Source of the DNA: Phormidium ambiguum IAM M-71
GTDB lineage: Bacteria > Cyanobacteriota > Cyanobacteriia > Cyanobacteriales > Aerosakkonemataceae
DNA length: 64,000 nt
NCBI RefSeq assembly: GCF_001904725.1
Contig: NZ_MRCE01000001.1
Location: 254,929-318,928 of the forward strand
Direction of reading: 5' to 3'
Shown: piece after piece, positions 44,700-54,292 of the stretch
How positions within the stretch are numbered: position 1 is the stretch's first letter
Layout of the letters: every line of letters starts with the position of its first letter
The notes under the pieces: model-generated
What the model was told of the DNA's origin: nothing
Database searches by the model: none
Seen by the model: the letters and a program-made list of their open reading frames with translations, nothing else
Position numbers and translations under genes: made by a program

Positions 44700-46850
44700 T
44701 TAACTCTTCACGATCGGGCCAAAATCCGCCAAGACTCGCGCATGATTTCGTAATAATCCTAAAAGGTTTAAACGATTGCGGCGAATATCTAAATTCTCAT
44801 CCATAACTAACACACTTTCAGGCCCATCAAAAAATGTGCTAACTGTGGGTGCAATGTTACTTAAAGCATCAACTAATTGTTGATAATTACGTTGTGCTTG
44901 GGATGCTTTAGTTTGGGGAACTAATTGAACGATCGCATCATAAAACGCTTTTTCTGATGATTTTTGGAATAGCTGAGAGTCCACCAAAGAAGCAGGTTCC
45001 AATTGTTGCTTATCCAAATCGCCTTGTGCAGCTAAACGAGTGGAACGATTCACTGTTTCGTAAATTTCATCTAACTTACCGTTTTGGCGAATTTGTTGTA
45101 AGAAATCAGCCCGATTTCTCACATCTAATAAGTCTTGCAAGGCGCGTTCTGTATATTCTGGGTCATTTTCTCCCAAAACTGCATTCACTAAATCGTAATC
45201 GATTCCCCTTTCTTCTTGTAATAGGGTGCGAATCCGTTGTAAGAAAAAGTCTTGCAATTGGGATAACAATTCAGCCGAATTAGTCTTAGGGAACTTGGCG
45301 ACAAAATCGGCTACATTTTGCTCAATTAGTTGTTGCAAATTAATAGCTAATTCTGCTGCCCAAGTAATGTTAACAATGGCATTAGCGGCGCGACGCAAGG
45401 CGAAGGGATCGGAAGAACCAGTAGGTATCATTCCTAAGCCGAAAATGCTGATTAAGGTGTCTAGGCGATCGCTAATTCCCACCACTTGACCTGTAATGGT
45501 TTCAGGCAATTTATCCCCAGCACCACGAGGTAAATAATGTTCAAAAATTGCTGTTGCTACGGCTTCTGTTTCCCCACTTGCAGCCGCATATTTTTGCCCC
45601 ATTACTCCTTGTAATTCTGGGAATTCCCCTACCATTTTGGTTACTAAATCGGCTTTACATAATAAAGCTGCCCGTTGAATATTGTTGCTAGTTTCAGAGT
45701 TTAGTTGCAGTTGTTCGGAAATTTGCCCAGCAATTTTTTGAATGCGATTAACTTTCTCACGTACTGAACCTAAATCTTCTTGGAAAGTGACCTTTTCCAA
45801 TTGAGACAAATAACTTTCTAAAGGCTTAGTTGAATCAACTTTATAAAAGTATTTTCCATCAGCTAATCTAGCTCGAATTACCCTTTCATTACCAGTAGCA
45901 ATGATATTTGCTTTAGCTGGATCGCCGTTAGAAATAGTGATAAAGTATGGCAGTAATTCTTGATAGTCAGTTGTTTTGAAGATCGGAAAATAACGCTGTT
46001 GTGTAACCATTACTGTCGTAATTACTTCAGCAGGCAAATTCAAAAAATCATCATCAAATTTTCCGACTACAACAGTAGGCCATTCTACTAAATCAACAAC
46101 TTCATTTAATAAATCTGGATAAATTTCCGCACAACCATTTTGTTGCTCAGCAGCTTTTACAATTTGCTCGTTAATCTTAGTTTTTCGTTGTTCGGGACTG
46201 ACTTGAACAAAGGCAGAGTCTAGACATTTAACGTAGTCTGTAGCATTGGTAATTGATACAGTTTCGGGATGTAAAACGCGATGTCCTTGGGAAATGCGAT
46301 CGCTTTTTACCGTCTCCGAACCATTCACTATTTCAATGGGTAAAACTGTATCATCCAACAAAGCAACCAACCAACGAATCGGGCGAGAAAATCTAATCTC
46401 ACCATCTCCCCAACGCATTAACCGCTTACCTTCTAACTTAGAAATCCATTGGGGAATTAACTCTGTTAAAATTTCTGCTGTCGATCGTCCAGTAATCGTT
46501 TTGCGAACAAAAATAAAATCACCCTTTTCCGTCGGACGAACTTCCAAAGCATCTAATTCTACACCTTGCTTTTTGGCAAAACCTTCAGCAGCTTTCGTTG
46601 GTTTTCCATCTTTAAAAGCCGTTGCTGCTGGTGGCCCTTTTACCTCTTCAACTCTATCAGCTTGCTGAATGGGCAAACCTTGAATTAAAACAGCAAGACG
46701 GCGTGGAGTACCGTAAATATCAATTTTCTCCGTATTTAAGAATTGTTCCGCTAGGGTGTTAGGGATGATGGTTTGCCATTGTTGGATAGCGCTGGATACA
46801 AAGCTGGCGGGGAGTTCTTCTGTACCGACTTCTAATAGGAAACTAGACAT
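44700..46850 (-). CDS. glyS: Glycine--tRNA ligase beta subunit
   Basis: 716 aa, the usual length of the beta subunit of the bacterial alpha2beta2 enzyme that charges tRNA-Gly. N-terminus [15 protein letters not shown] is diagnostic. It also has [34 protein letters not shown] and the HD-like segment in the middle, with [15 protein letters not shown] and a C-terminal anticodon-binding DALRD-like domain ([25 protein letters not shown]). The alpha subunit glyQ is not in this window, as often in cyanobacteria. Start ATG 46850. Monocistronic. Confidence 0.97.
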   Translation of the reverse strand: MSSFLLEVGTEELPASFVSSAIQQWQTIIPNTLAEQFLNTEKIDIYGTPRRLAVLIQGLPIQQADRVEEVKGPPAATAFKDGKPTKAAEGFAKKQGVELDALEVRPTEKGDFIFVRKTITGRSTAEILTELIPQWISKLEGKRLMRWGDGEIRFSRPIRWLVALLDDTVLPIEIVNGSETVKSDRISQGHRVLHPETVSITNATDYVKCLDSAFVQVSPEQRKTKINEQIVKAAEQQNGCAEIYPDLLNEVVDLVEWPTVVVGKFDDDFLNLPAEVITTVMVTQQRYFPIFKTTDYQELLPYFITISNGDPAKANIIATGNERVIRARLADGKYFYKVDSTKPLESYLSQLEKVTFQEDLGSVREKVNRIQKIAGQISEQLQLNSETSNNIQRAALLCKADLVTKMVGEFPELQGVMGQKYAAASGETEAVATAIFEHYLPRGAGDKLPETITGQVVGISDRLDTLISIFGLGMIPTGSSDPFALRRAANAIVNITWAAELAINLQQLIEQNVADFVAKFPKTNSAELLSQLQDFFLQRIRTLLQEERGIDYDLVNAVLGENDPEYTERALQDLLDVRNRADFLQQIRQNGKLDEIYETVNRSTRLAAQGDLDKQQLEPASLVDSQLFQKSSEKAFYDAIVQLVPQTKASQAQRNYQQLVDALSNIAPTVSTFFDGPESVLVMDENLDIRRNRLNLLGLLRNHARVLADFGPIVKS

Positions 46851-47201
46851 AGACTGAAATGTTAGTAGACTAGCTAAAACAGTTTATCGTGATTTGATCG
46901 CCTAAAGATTGCATTTGTTAAGATATTCCTCTGTTTTTTACCTCCGAGTAAGCGTATTCTTCGCATTGGCTAGCATAGAAATGTGAAAAATTTTTCAATG
47001 GAATCAGAATTTTTACCAAAAAATTGTTGTTATTTGTTAAAAATAAACTTTTTATTAATTTTACACCTTTTAATCGCTCTATTAATATTTATTAAACCTC
47101 TCGTGTTCCTCTATAGTTTTTTTCCCTGCTTATCTTAATCCTGATCTGACCTGAACCAACTCGTATATTTAAGTAGGAATTATGTAAAAAGAGTGACGAT
47201 T
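46851..47201. other. Divergent spacer between glyS and the pentapeptide gene
   Basis: 351 bp, AT-rich. No small frame, tRNA or riboswitch recognised. Promoters for both flanking genes must lie here. Confidence 0.4.
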
Positions 47202-48413
47202 ATGGTTAGTTGGTTACATAGCACTTTGCTGGGAATGGGGGTAAAACTTTGGAATAGTTGGCGTGATAATTTTCCGCATATTGAGCCTAATTTGTATGGA
47301 ATTAACTTAAATGGAGCTAACCTTAAAGGAGTCAATTTTAGCGGAGTAAATCTTGGCCCCGCCGGGTTGTTCAGTGCTGATTTACAAGGTGCAGATTTGA
47401 CGGGAGCATATTTAAATGGAGCTTGTTTAAATCGCGCCAATCTCAGTGATGCCAAGTTGTCTGGGGCATTATTACGTGGTGCAGACCTTACCAGAGCTAA
47501 TCTTACAGGCGCAAATCTTCAGGGCGCATATCTTAGTAGAGCCGACCTTTCCACTGCTTTGTTAAGAGTCGCAAATTTGGCAAAAGCTGATTTAACAGGA
47601 GCATTTTTGCGCGGCGCATATTTTACAGGTGCAAATCTTCGCGGTGCTTATCTCAGCAGAGCAGATTTTACAGGTGCTTATATGCGAGCGGCTAATTTGA
47701 GTGAAGCAGATTTGAGTGCTGCTTCTTTTCGGGAAGCTGATTTAACCGCTGCTTTTTTAATTAGAACGCAAGCTCTTTATAGCAATTTTAATAAAGCTAA
47801 ATTTACTGGGGCTTGCATTCAAGATTGGAATATAAATAGTGCTACTCAATTAGATGATGTTATTTGCGATTATATTTATTTACAATATCATCAACAAGAA
47901 CGTCGTCCGATTCAAGGAGATTTTGCTGTAGGAGAATTTAGTAAATTATTTCAAAAAGTTTTCGCTACTATTGATTTAATTTTTTTACATGGAATAGAGT
48001 GGCAAGCTTTTGCGATCGCTTGGGAAAAGTTTCATGCTGAAATGGCAAACTATGAAATATCTATCCAAGCAATTGAACAAAGGTTAGATGGTGCTTTTTT
48101 AATCAGATTTAAAGTTCCTTGTGAAGCTAATAAAGCTCAGATTGAAAAACTTTTAAAATTACAGTATGAGTTAGCATTGCGAGATATTGATACAAAATAT
48201 GCTAATCAATTAGAAAGCCAAAATAATGATATTGCTATTCATCGCCAAAAAGGTGCAAATTTAATGGAAATTGCTAAGACAATGGCTAAGCAAAATATTG
48301 AGTTTCAAAGTTTAACTTCTGCGGAAGACCAAGAGCTTACTAAATCTGATTTAGAAAGTGTACATGAATCAAATATTAACAATAATCACTCCCAAGATGT
48401 TTACTTCAACTAA
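47202..48413 (+). CDS. Pentapeptide-repeat protein with conserved C-terminal domain
   Basis: 403 aa from ATG 47202; the GTG at 47193 would add three residues. About 30 A(N/D)LXX pentapeptides fill residues 25-205, for example ANLTGANLQGAYLSRADLS. The repeats run into DWNINSATQLDDVICDYIYLQYHQQERRPIQGDF, a hallmark junction of large cyanobacterial pentapeptide proteins. The C-terminal ~190 residues (FQKVFATIDLIFLHGIEWQAFAIAWEKF, then a Lys/Glu-rich helical tail) form a domain of unknown function that I recall in other cyanobacterial multi-domain proteins. No signal peptide or membrane helix. Probably a cytosolic scaffold. Confidence 0.88.
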   Translation: MVSWLHSTLLGMGVKLWNSWRDNFPHIEPNLYGINLNGANLKGVNFSGVNLGPAGLFSADLQGADLTGAYLNGACLNRANLSDAKLSGALLRGADLTRANLTGANLQGAYLSRADLSTALLRVANLAKADLTGAFLRGAYFTGANLRGAYLSRADFTGAYMRAANLSEADLSAASFREADLTAAFLIRTQALYSNFNKAKFTGACIQDWNINSATQLDDVICDYIYLQYHQQERRPIQGDFAVGEFSKLFQKVFATIDLIFLHGIEWQAFAIAWEKFHAEMANYEISIQAIEQRLDGAFLIRFKVPCEANKAQIEKLLKLQYELALRDIDTKYANQLESQNNDIAIHRQKGANLMEIAKTMAKQNIEFQSLTSAEDQELTKSDLESVHESNINNNHSQDVYFN

Positions 48414-48457
48414 ATATTTGGGGATAATACTTTTCCTTTAGTAAAACTTCCCCATCC

Positions 48458-49360
48458 CTAATCCCCAGTTCCCTGTTTAGTAACTTCTAGATAAATATGT
48501 TCTAAACGCACGGGTTGACGAGAAATTGAATCAAGGGAAATGCCATCAAAAGCAACTATTATTTCTTTCAATTCTAACGTTTTTGGTAGCCAAAAAGCTA
48601 ATTCATTGCCATAGTGACGGTAGGGAAAACCTAATTCTATGGCGCGGGCGATCGCTTTTTCTTCTTCTGGCGTTTCTATGCTAACTATTTCCGCCGCCGG
48701 AATTAATTTTTGCAACTCTGGTAAAGTTCCTTCTGCAAAAATTTGCCCATTTTTCAAAATACCAATTTTTTGACAAAGCCGTTCAGCTTCATCCAGTAAA
48801 TGTGTAGTTAATAAAATCGTAATTCCCTGATTTTTTAAGTTACGAATTAACTCCCAAATTTCGTAACGTGCTTCAATATCTAAACCCGTTGTCGGTTCAT
48901 CTAAAATTAGTAACTTTGGCTCGTGTACCAATGCTAAAGCAATATTTAACCGCCGTTTCATCCCACCACTGAGAGTTTCTACAGGGCTGTTGGCCCGATC
49001 GCTCAAATTAACAGCTGCTAAACATTTTTCTACTTGTAATTTTCGTACCTTTCCCTTTAATCCATAAATTTGAGCAAAGAAATTCAAGTTTTCTGCACAA
49101 CTTAAAGCTTGGTAAAGCAAATTTTCTTGGGGTGCTACGCCAATAATTGATTTAGTTTTTTCAGAAACAGGTTGATGATTAATTTGAATTCTGCCACTAT
49201 CAGCTTTGAGCAAATTACAGATAATATTGATCGTCGTAGTTTTACCTGCTCCATTCGGCCCAAGTAAACCATAAACTTCGCCAAAATCAATTTTAAAGTT
49301 CAAATTTTGTAAAACTTGACGCTTTCCGTAAGCTTTACTGATATTTTCAATTAACAGCAT
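48458..49360 (-). CDS. ABC transporter ATP-binding protein (ABC-2 type exporter)
   Basis: 300 aa. Walker A GLLGPNGAGKTTTIN (about 33-47), Q-loop VAPQENLLYQ, signature LSGGMKRRLNIALAL, Walker B LLILDEPTTGLD and H-loop LLTTHLLDEAE are all intact. The C-terminal ~80 residues are the usual regulatory extension of DrrA/CcmA-type exporters. It follows the permease gene on the same strand by 78 bp, with a palindromic repeat in the gap. Together they form a two-gene exporter (half-transporters that dimerise). Substrate unknown; the divergent cruE-cruH genes make a lipid, glycolipid or carotenoid-related cargo conceivable, but this is speculation. Confidence 0.95.
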   Translation of the reverse strand: MLLIENISKAYGKRQVLQNLNFKIDFGEVYGLLGPNGAGKTTTINIICNLLKADSGRIQINHQPVSEKTKSIIGVAPQENLLYQALSCAENLNFFAQIYGLKGKVRKLQVEKCLAAVNLSDRANSPVETLSGGMKRRLNIALALVHEPKLLILDEPTTGLDIEARYEIWELIRNLKNQGITILLTTHLLDEAERLCQKIGILKNGQIFAEGTLPELQKLIPAAEIVSIETPEEEKAIARAIELGFPYRHYGNELAFWLPKTLELKEIIVAFDGISLDSISRQPVRLEHIYLEVTKQGTGD

Positions 49361-49401
49361 TATTTCCCCTGGAAAAGCTAACTTGTTCAGATCCTTGAGA
49401 A

Positions 49402-49426
49402 CCCCGACTTAGTGAAGAAGTCGGGG
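49402..49426. repeat. Palindromic dispersed repeat, copy 3, between ABC genes
   Basis: Arms CCCCGACTT (49402-49410) and AAGTCGGGG (49418-49426) with a 7-base loop. It sits in the 78-bp gap between the permease and ATPase genes of the ABC exporter, as copy 2 sits between kdpA and kdpB. Confidence 0.85.
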
Positions 49427-49438
49427 ATATTGATAGAT

Positions 49439-50248
49439 TCATAATCTACGCTCAACACGCAACATTCGCCGATAAGATAACCAACCTGCACCAACCATTA
49501 AAATAGCAAATCCTAATAAAAACCAAAAATGAAAAGCAATTTCTGCGAATGGTTTTTCATTAGCAGAAACACCGAGCATTGCTTCAGTCATGTGATAAAT
49601 TGGATCGAATTTAGCCAAGTCCAGCAGAAATTTTGGAAAAATAAAACTCGGAATAAATGCGCCTCCTAAAATTAATAAAGGTACGCCAAAAGTCGCTACT
49701 AAAGCATTAATATCATCGGCACGACGACCTAATTGTGTACCGAGAACAAATCCAACACCAACATACGAGATAATACTCAGTAAAATAATTATTGCTCCCA
49801 AAAGGAGAGAGCCGTGAAATTTAGCATTCCAGAAAGAGGCGATCGCATACACCAACAAACTCTGACCAACACCTATACAACAGTAAGCGCCGAAAATGCC
49901 CAAAAAATAGGAAGTTCCACTCAAAGGAGAAATAAACAAGCGCTTGAGCGTTTGTTGCTCTCGTTCCGCTACTACCGTAGTGACAGTACCTCCCAAGCAG
50001 CTAAAAAACAGCGCTGCGCCTACCAAAGTAGTCGGTGCAGCATTTTCAAAAGCCAAAGTAGTCGGTGTAGTATTTTCAAAAGCAAAAGCCATTGACTGTT
50101 GAGCGCGTTCTGCAAAAATAAATCCGTTGAGTAAAAGCAGCGCAATGGGAAAAACACTCCAAAAAATCAGGCTACGTCGCCGTCGGAATAATTCGATTAA
50201 AATTCGCTGAGTTACAGCCAGCGTTTCGCGCCAGTATTTGATCATCAT
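49439..50248 (-). CDS. ABC-2-type transporter permease
   Basis: About 269 aa from ATG 50248; the longer frame begins at a TTG and is unlikely. N-terminal MIKYWRETLAVTQRILIELFRRRRS is typical for ABC-2 permeases. Six membrane helices follow: LIFWSVFPIALLLLNGFIF, AALFFSCLGGTVTTVV, the EREQQTLKRLFISPLSG loop, YFLGIFGAYCCIGVGQSLLVYAIA and the final FWFLLGFAILMVGAGWLSY. Pairs with the ATPase downstream. Its start is only about 23 bp from the divergent cruE start, so each promoter must overlap the other gene's coding or leader sequence. Confidence 0.93.
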   Translation of the reverse strand: MMIKYWRETLAVTQRILIELFRRRRSLIFWSVFPIALLLLNGFIFAERAQQSMAFAFENTTPTTLAFENAAPTTLVGAALFFSCLGGTVTTVVAEREQQTLKRLFISPLSGTSYFLGIFGAYCCIGVGQSLLVYAIASFWNAKFHGSLLLGAIIILLSIISYVGVGFVLGTQLGRRADDINALVATFGVPLLILGGAFIPSFIFPKFLLDLAKFDPIYHMTEAMLGVSANEKPFAEIAFHFWFLLGFAILMVGAGWLSYRRMLRVERRL

Positions 50249-50271
50249 GTGAGGAGTTAGCAAAGTAGTTC

Positions 50272-52221
50272 ATGAATCAATTATCAAGATACGCCCAATT
50301 GCCGACATTTTCACGACGTACTTTCTTAAAAATGTTCGGTGTTGGTACAGTTGGCGGTGTAGTGGGGTATTCTCGTTTTTCTAAGCCACAACCAAGCCTT
50401 TTTCAACAGGATACCCTTGATTTACCCCGATGGACAAATAAACCAACTAGTGTCACCGTAGTCGGTGGAGGTTTAGCGGGATTAGCTTGTGCTTATGAAT
50501 TAAGTCAACGAGGTTTTCAAGTTACACTATTAGAAAAATCGCCGCAATTAGGCGGAAAAATTGCCAGCTGGCCTATTCAAGTTGGCAACGAAACTTTCAT
50601 GATGGAACATGGGTTTCATGGGTTTTTTCCTCAATATTATAACCTGAAAAGTTTAGTTAAAGAACTGGAAATCACTGATAATTTTCTGGATTTAAAATTT
50701 TACTCAGTGGTTTATCGAGACGCTAAATATCAACCAGAAATATTTCGTCCCAGCCATTCAGCTTTTCCTTGGAATATTGTAGATTTAGCTGTTGCTTCTC
50801 AGAACCGTTTACGCTGGGGAATTAATCTAACCAAATGGGAACATTGGCAAGTTTTCCGAGCGATTACTGGATTTCAAACGGAAAGAACATTTCAAACCCT
50901 TGATAATATTTCTGTTGCTGAATGGGTAGAAAAAGAATTTCCTCAAGGATTATATGATTTATACTTTCTCCCCTTTGCTAAATCTAGCTTAAATGCTCCC
51001 GATCGCATGAGCGTTGGCGAGTTAATGCAATTTTTCCATTTTTACTTTTTTGGTAATCCCGAAGGGTTAGCTTTTAATGGTACTAAACAAGATATGGGAA
51101 CGAGTTTAGTCCAACCAATTGCTCAAGCAATTCAAAGTAAAGGTGGTACGATCGTCACTGATGCAACGGTTAAAGAAATCAACGCATCCCAAGGCAAAAT
51201 TGATGCTTTAACTTATTACCAAGGCAATAATACAAACGATGTGCCTTTTTGGGTAGGTCGCAATCAATATATTGCGGATAAGCAAGTAGAATACTTTGGT
51301 GCAGGCGATGAAGTTTTTGCTACTAATACTAATAGCAATGAAGCGATTTCTTTAACTTGTACCCACCAAGGTTGTACGGTGCAGAAACAGGCAAATGGCG
51401 AATTTCATTGCCCCTGTCATGGTGCTGCTTTTGATAAAAATGGTAAAGTTATTAAAGGCCCCGCTCAAAGAGATTTGGCAAAGTATAAAGTTGTCGATCG
51501 CAGATCCGATCGACTCCAACTCATCGCCGCTACAAACAACCCCAACCTAACCACATCAACTAACACCATTCAAACAGATTACTATGTTTTCGCCACCGAT
51601 GTTCCCGGAGTACGCCAACTATTTACCCGAATCGATGGCGATGTTAATCAAAAAGTCAAAACCCAAATCGAAAAACTCCCAGTAGCAGATCCTTTTGCAG
51701 TTTGTCGTTTTTGGTTCGATCGTGATTTTCCTTGGGAACAAAGTTGGTTTACTTCTCTATCCGGTTATCGTTTAACTGATAGTATTACCCTCTATCATCG
51801 CATACAAGACCAATTCATTGAATGGGCAAATAAAACCGGAGGAAGTGTAGTCGAATTACACGCCTATTGCTACAAAGAAAAAGAGTTTCCCACTCAAGAA
51901 GCATTACTCACAACCTTTGAACAAGAACTATATGAAATCGTCCCCGAACTTCAGCAAGCAAACATCTTGCATCGAGAATTAGTCAATCAAAAGAACTTTT
52001 CTGGTTATCCCCCAAATAGTTATGCTGAACGCCCCCAAACAACCACCGAAATTCCCAACCTTTTATTCGCCGGAGATTGGGTAAAAATGCCTTTTCCTTG
52101 TGGTTTAATGGAAAGAGCAGTTAGTAGCGGATTACTAGCAGCAAATGAAATTTTGCACCGCCAAGGATTGCAAAGACGCACCTTATTTACAGTTAATCCA
52201 GAAGGTGTACTAAAAATTTAA
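50272..52221 (+). CDS. cruE: FAD-dependent carotenoid desaturase/methyltransferase with Rieske domain (CruE-like)
   Basis: 649 aa. N-terminal twin-arginine-like SRRTFLKMFGVGTVGG (about 14-29), then the FAD Rossmann motif VTVVGGGLAGLACAYELSQRGFQV (about 61-84) and the amine-oxidase/phytoene-desaturase-like core. A Rieske [2Fe-2S] domain is inserted at about 350-410: CTHQGC (C363, H365, C368) and CPCHG (C380, C382, H383). It therefore has both cluster ligands and the extra disulfide Cys of high-potential Rieske proteins. The C-terminus has the FAD-binding PNLLFAGDWVKMPFPCGLMERAV. CrtU/CruE enzymes convert beta-carotene rings to aromatic rings (renierapurpurin). The Rieske oxygenase downstream, at CruH's pathway position, supports the call. 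Other FAD-Rieske fusions remain possible. Confidence 0.75.
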   Translation: MNQLSRYAQLPTFSRRTFLKMFGVGTVGGVVGYSRFSKPQPSLFQQDTLDLPRWTNKPTSVTVVGGGLAGLACAYELSQRGFQVTLLEKSPQLGGKIASWPIQVGNETFMMEHGFHGFFPQYYNLKSLVKELEITDNFLDLKFYSVVYRDAKYQPEIFRPSHSAFPWNIVDLAVASQNRLRWGINLTKWEHWQVFRAITGFQTERTFQTLDNISVAEWVEKEFPQGLYDLYFLPFAKSSLNAPDRMSVGELMQFFHFYFFGNPEGLAFNGTKQDMGTSLVQPIAQAIQSKGGTIVTDATVKEINASQGKIDALTYYQGNNTNDVPFWVGRNQYIADKQVEYFGAGDEVFATNTNSNEAISLTCTHQGCTVQKQANGEFHCPCHGAAFDKNGKVIKGPAQRDLAKYKVVDRRSDRLQLIAATNNPNLTTSTNTIQTDYYVFATDVPGVRQLFTRIDGDVNQKVKTQIEKLPVADPFAVCRFWFDRDFPWEQSWFTSLSGYRLTDSITLYHRIQDQFIEWANKTGGSVVELHAYCYKEKEFPTQEALLTTFEQELYEIVPELQQANILHRELVNQKNFSGYPPNSYAERPQTTTEIPNLLFAGDWVKMPFPCGLMERAVSSGLLAANEILHRQGLQRRTLFTVNPEGVLKI

Positions 52222-52309
52222 AATCACCCCAAATGAATGCAGAAAACCTAAATATCATCTGCATTCATCTGCGGTTAAAAATTAACTTTTCAATCAGGTT
52301 TAAAAACTT

Positions 52310-53368
52310 ATGACTTCCCTTTCTTCAATCAACAATACCCGCGACATTCGGAAGTTAGGAATTAATCTTAATCATTGGTATGTCGTTGCTCAAATTAACG
52401 AATTAAAACATCAACCTTTAGGTATTACCCTCTGGAACCAAGCAATAGTAATTTACCGAGACAACACAGGTAAAATTCACGCCTTAGAAGATAGATGTCC
52501 TCATCGCCAAGTTAAACTAAGTCACGGAAAAGTTATCAATAATCACCTAGAATGTGCTTATCACGGTTGGCGATTTAACCCTGCTGGCGAATGCGCCGAA
52601 GTTCCCTATTTAGCAGCAAATCAAAAATTACCCAATTGTAAAATTCGCAACTATCCTGTAATTGAAAAAGATGGTTTTATCTGGATATTTCCCGGCGATG
52701 AAACCTTATCAAACTTAGTTTCACCTTTAGCGTTACCAGAATGGAATCATCTTAACTATATTGTTAGTTATACAGGTTTTGAGTGTCCATCTCACTATTC
52801 ATTTTTAATCGAAAACCTAATGGATATGTATCACGGACATTTGCATCAAGATTTACAAGCTTGGGCAAATCCAGTGTTACAACATATTGATGAAGATGAA
52901 AACAAAGTTCATGCTCATTATCAAGCCCAAAGTTATTATAGAATAAACAGAGAATGGGCAGTTTTACAGTTATTTATTCCTGCTTTGCGACAGTTGCATC
53001 CTGAACCTTTAGACGTGAGTTATATCTATCCTCATTGGGTAGCAACGTTAGGGGAGGATTTTAAAATCTGTTGTTTGTTTTGTCCGGTAAGTGAAACAAA
53101 AACTCGCGCTTATTTAATTCATTTCACTTCTTTAAATGCCTTTGACAAATTACATATATTGCCTGTGTGGTTTCGCCGCTTCGTCAAAAACATTTCCTTT
53201 AATGCAGCCAAAGGTTTACTCAATGGTTTAGTGCGTCAAGATTTAGTGATGATTGCCGAGGAGCAACAAGCTTATTTACAAAATCCTGAAAGAAGAAATT
53301 ATGAATTAAATAAAGCTTTAGTGAGTGTACAAAAACTAATGAGAAACCAAGTGGAAAAATCAATATAA
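52310..53368 (+). CDS. cruH: Rieske non-heme iron oxygenase (CruH-like)
   Basis: 352 aa. Rieske domain near the N-terminus with CPH (C63, H65) and CAYHGWRF (C82, H85), the oxygenase-type spacing without extra disulfide Cys. The catalytic domain has the mononuclear-iron motif ENLMDMYHGHLHQD with D172, H175 and H179. The enzyme belongs to the ring-hydroxylating/VanA/Pao-type group. CruH oxidises the C-18 methyl groups of renierapurpurin to carboxylates, yielding synechoxanthin. Placement 88 bp after cruE in the same direction fits that pathway. An alternative is another cyanobacterial Rieske oxygenase such as a chlorophyllide or cell-death-type enzyme, but those are usually longer. Confidence 0.68.
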   Translation: MTSLSSINNTRDIRKLGINLNHWYVVAQINELKHQPLGITLWNQAIVIYRDNTGKIHALEDRCPHRQVKLSHGKVINNHLECAYHGWRFNPAGECAEVPYLAANQKLPNCKIRNYPVIEKDGFIWIFPGDETLSNLVSPLALPEWNHLNYIVSYTGFECPSHYSFLIENLMDMYHGHLHQDLQAWANPVLQHIDEDENKVHAHYQAQSYYRINREWAVLQLFIPALRQLHPEPLDVSYIYPHWVATLGEDFKICCLFCPVSETKTRAYLIHFTSLNAFDKLHILPVWFRRFVKNISFNAAKGLLNGLVRQDLVMIAEEQQAYLQNPERRNYELNKALVSVQKLMRNQVEKSI

Positions 53369-53370
53369 CT

Positions 53371-53421
53371 GTAGGGTGCGTATAGCCTACGGCATTTCAG
53401 AAAAGCGCAGCGTAACGCACC
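53371..53421. repeat. GGTGCGT/ACGCACC dispersed hairpin after cruH
   Basis: Terminal arms GGTGCGT (53375-53381) and ACGCACC (53415-53421) enclose a ~33-base segment. This is a widespread cyanobacterial spacer element and could end the cruE-cruH transcript. Confidence 0.65.
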
Positions 53422-53454
53422 ATTCCTGCTAACTGAGATCTTGTACCTGCGTTT

Positions 53455-53590
53455 TAGTCCGCCTGCGAATCAATTCGCAGGCTAATAGCTCAAGTCCATT
53501 TTAATGGATTAAAAGCTTTTGAATACTAACTATTTAGTCCTCTTTAGAGGAGTTTAGCTATGAGCCTGGGACTGGTGCAAGATCTAAGCT
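53455..53590. repeat. Serial palindromes, possible miniature mobile element
   Basis: Three perfect stems in a row: GCCTGCGAAT-CA-ATTCGCAGGC (53461-53482), TCCATT-TT-AATGGA (53495-53508) and TCCTCT-TT-AGAGGA (53538-53551). AGCCTGGGACTGGTGCAAGATCT follows up to the stop of the Uma2 gene. Such serial palindromes resemble REP/MITE elements moved by IS200/IS605-type or RAYT enzymes. No transposase is present here. Confidence 0.6.
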
Positions 53591-54236
53591 AAGAATTCCC
53601 TTGTTCTCTCACCCATTTACGAAACTCTCTCAGCATTCGACTTGTTCCTACTGTTTGACTCATTTCCAGAAAACGGGAAAACTCCTCAATTATGGGAAAA
53701 TTAGGAAATGTGGGACTGTTTGAAGATTCAACATATTTCCCTGATTCTAATAAGTAAATTTTGAGTTTTCCGTTTTCATATCGCCAAATTTCCGGTACTC
53801 CTAATGCTTGATATGCGCTAACCTTGGTTTTGGAAGTAACATCTATTTCTATTGCTAAATCTGGCGGTGGATCAACTGTTAAATCTATGCGAGTTTTGCC
53901 AATCATTTGAGCATAGTTTTGAATATAAAAACAGTCGTCTGGTTCAATACCTGCTGCCATATCCTCTCGTTTAAAGGTTGTCGATCCTAATGGTTCCCAG
54001 TTGCGATCGCACTCATCCAACAAAATTTTCACCAAATCACCAATAATTACCTTAGTTTTTTCATGTTCTGGTAATGGCACCCTAATCTCCAAAGTTCCGT
54101 TAAAATAAGCTAATCGAGAAGAACGTTTCTCGCCTAATTCCTCTAAAATCGCCTCAAATTCCTGCCAATTCACATTATGAAATAACACTCGATGTCCTGG
54201 CGGTACACCCAGTTGTCGCAGTTGCAACGTTACCAT
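53589..54236 (-). CDS. Uma2-family endonuclease-like protein
   Basis: 215 aa. Restriction-endonuclease-like PD-(D/E)xK fold family greatly expanded in cyanobacteria. Motifs: GHRVLFHNVNWQEFEAILEELG, then the first acidic residues in AGIEPDDCFYIQN (about 112-124), PPPDLAIEIDVTSKT with the catalytic D/E, and ALGVPEIWRYENGKLKIY. Catalytic motif appears intact. The natural role of Uma2 proteins is unknown and they are often linked to mobile or defence-rich DNA. The stop adjoins a row of palindromes. A divergent antitoxin-like gene starts 57 bp away. Confidence 0.88.
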   Translation of the reverse strand: MVTLQLRQLGVPPGHRVLFHNVNWQEFEAILEELGEKRSSRLAYFNGTLEIRVPLPEHEKTKVIIGDLVKILLDECDRNWEPLGSTTFKREDMAAGIEPDDCFYIQNYAQMIGKTRIDLTVDPPPDLAIEIDVTSKTKVSAYQALGVPEIWRYENGKLKIYLLESGKYVESSNSPTFPNFPIIEEFSRFLEMSQTVGTSRMLREFRKWVREQGNS

Positions 54237-54264
54237 TTGATTCTCCTAAATTATATTTTATAAT

Positions 54265-54280
54265 GCAATTATACAATTGC
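54265..54280. promoter_or_regulatory. Operator-like inverted repeat between Uma2 and antitoxin-like genes
   Basis: GCAATT-ATAC-AATTGC, 12 bp before the antitoxin-like start and within the 56-bp divergent spacer. Antitoxins commonly autoregulate by binding such sites; here this is inference. Confidence 0.4.
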
Positions 54281-54292
54281 TAATTAGTAACA

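Noticed and set aside
45226-45489. Plus-strand frames inside glyS
   Set aside because: Shadows of a well-supported aminoacyl-tRNA synthetase gene.
50248-50257. ACTCCTCACA on the minus strand, similar to the Yfr1 small-RNA core
   Set aside because: No flanking stem-loops or U-run, and it lies at the permease start; coincidence.
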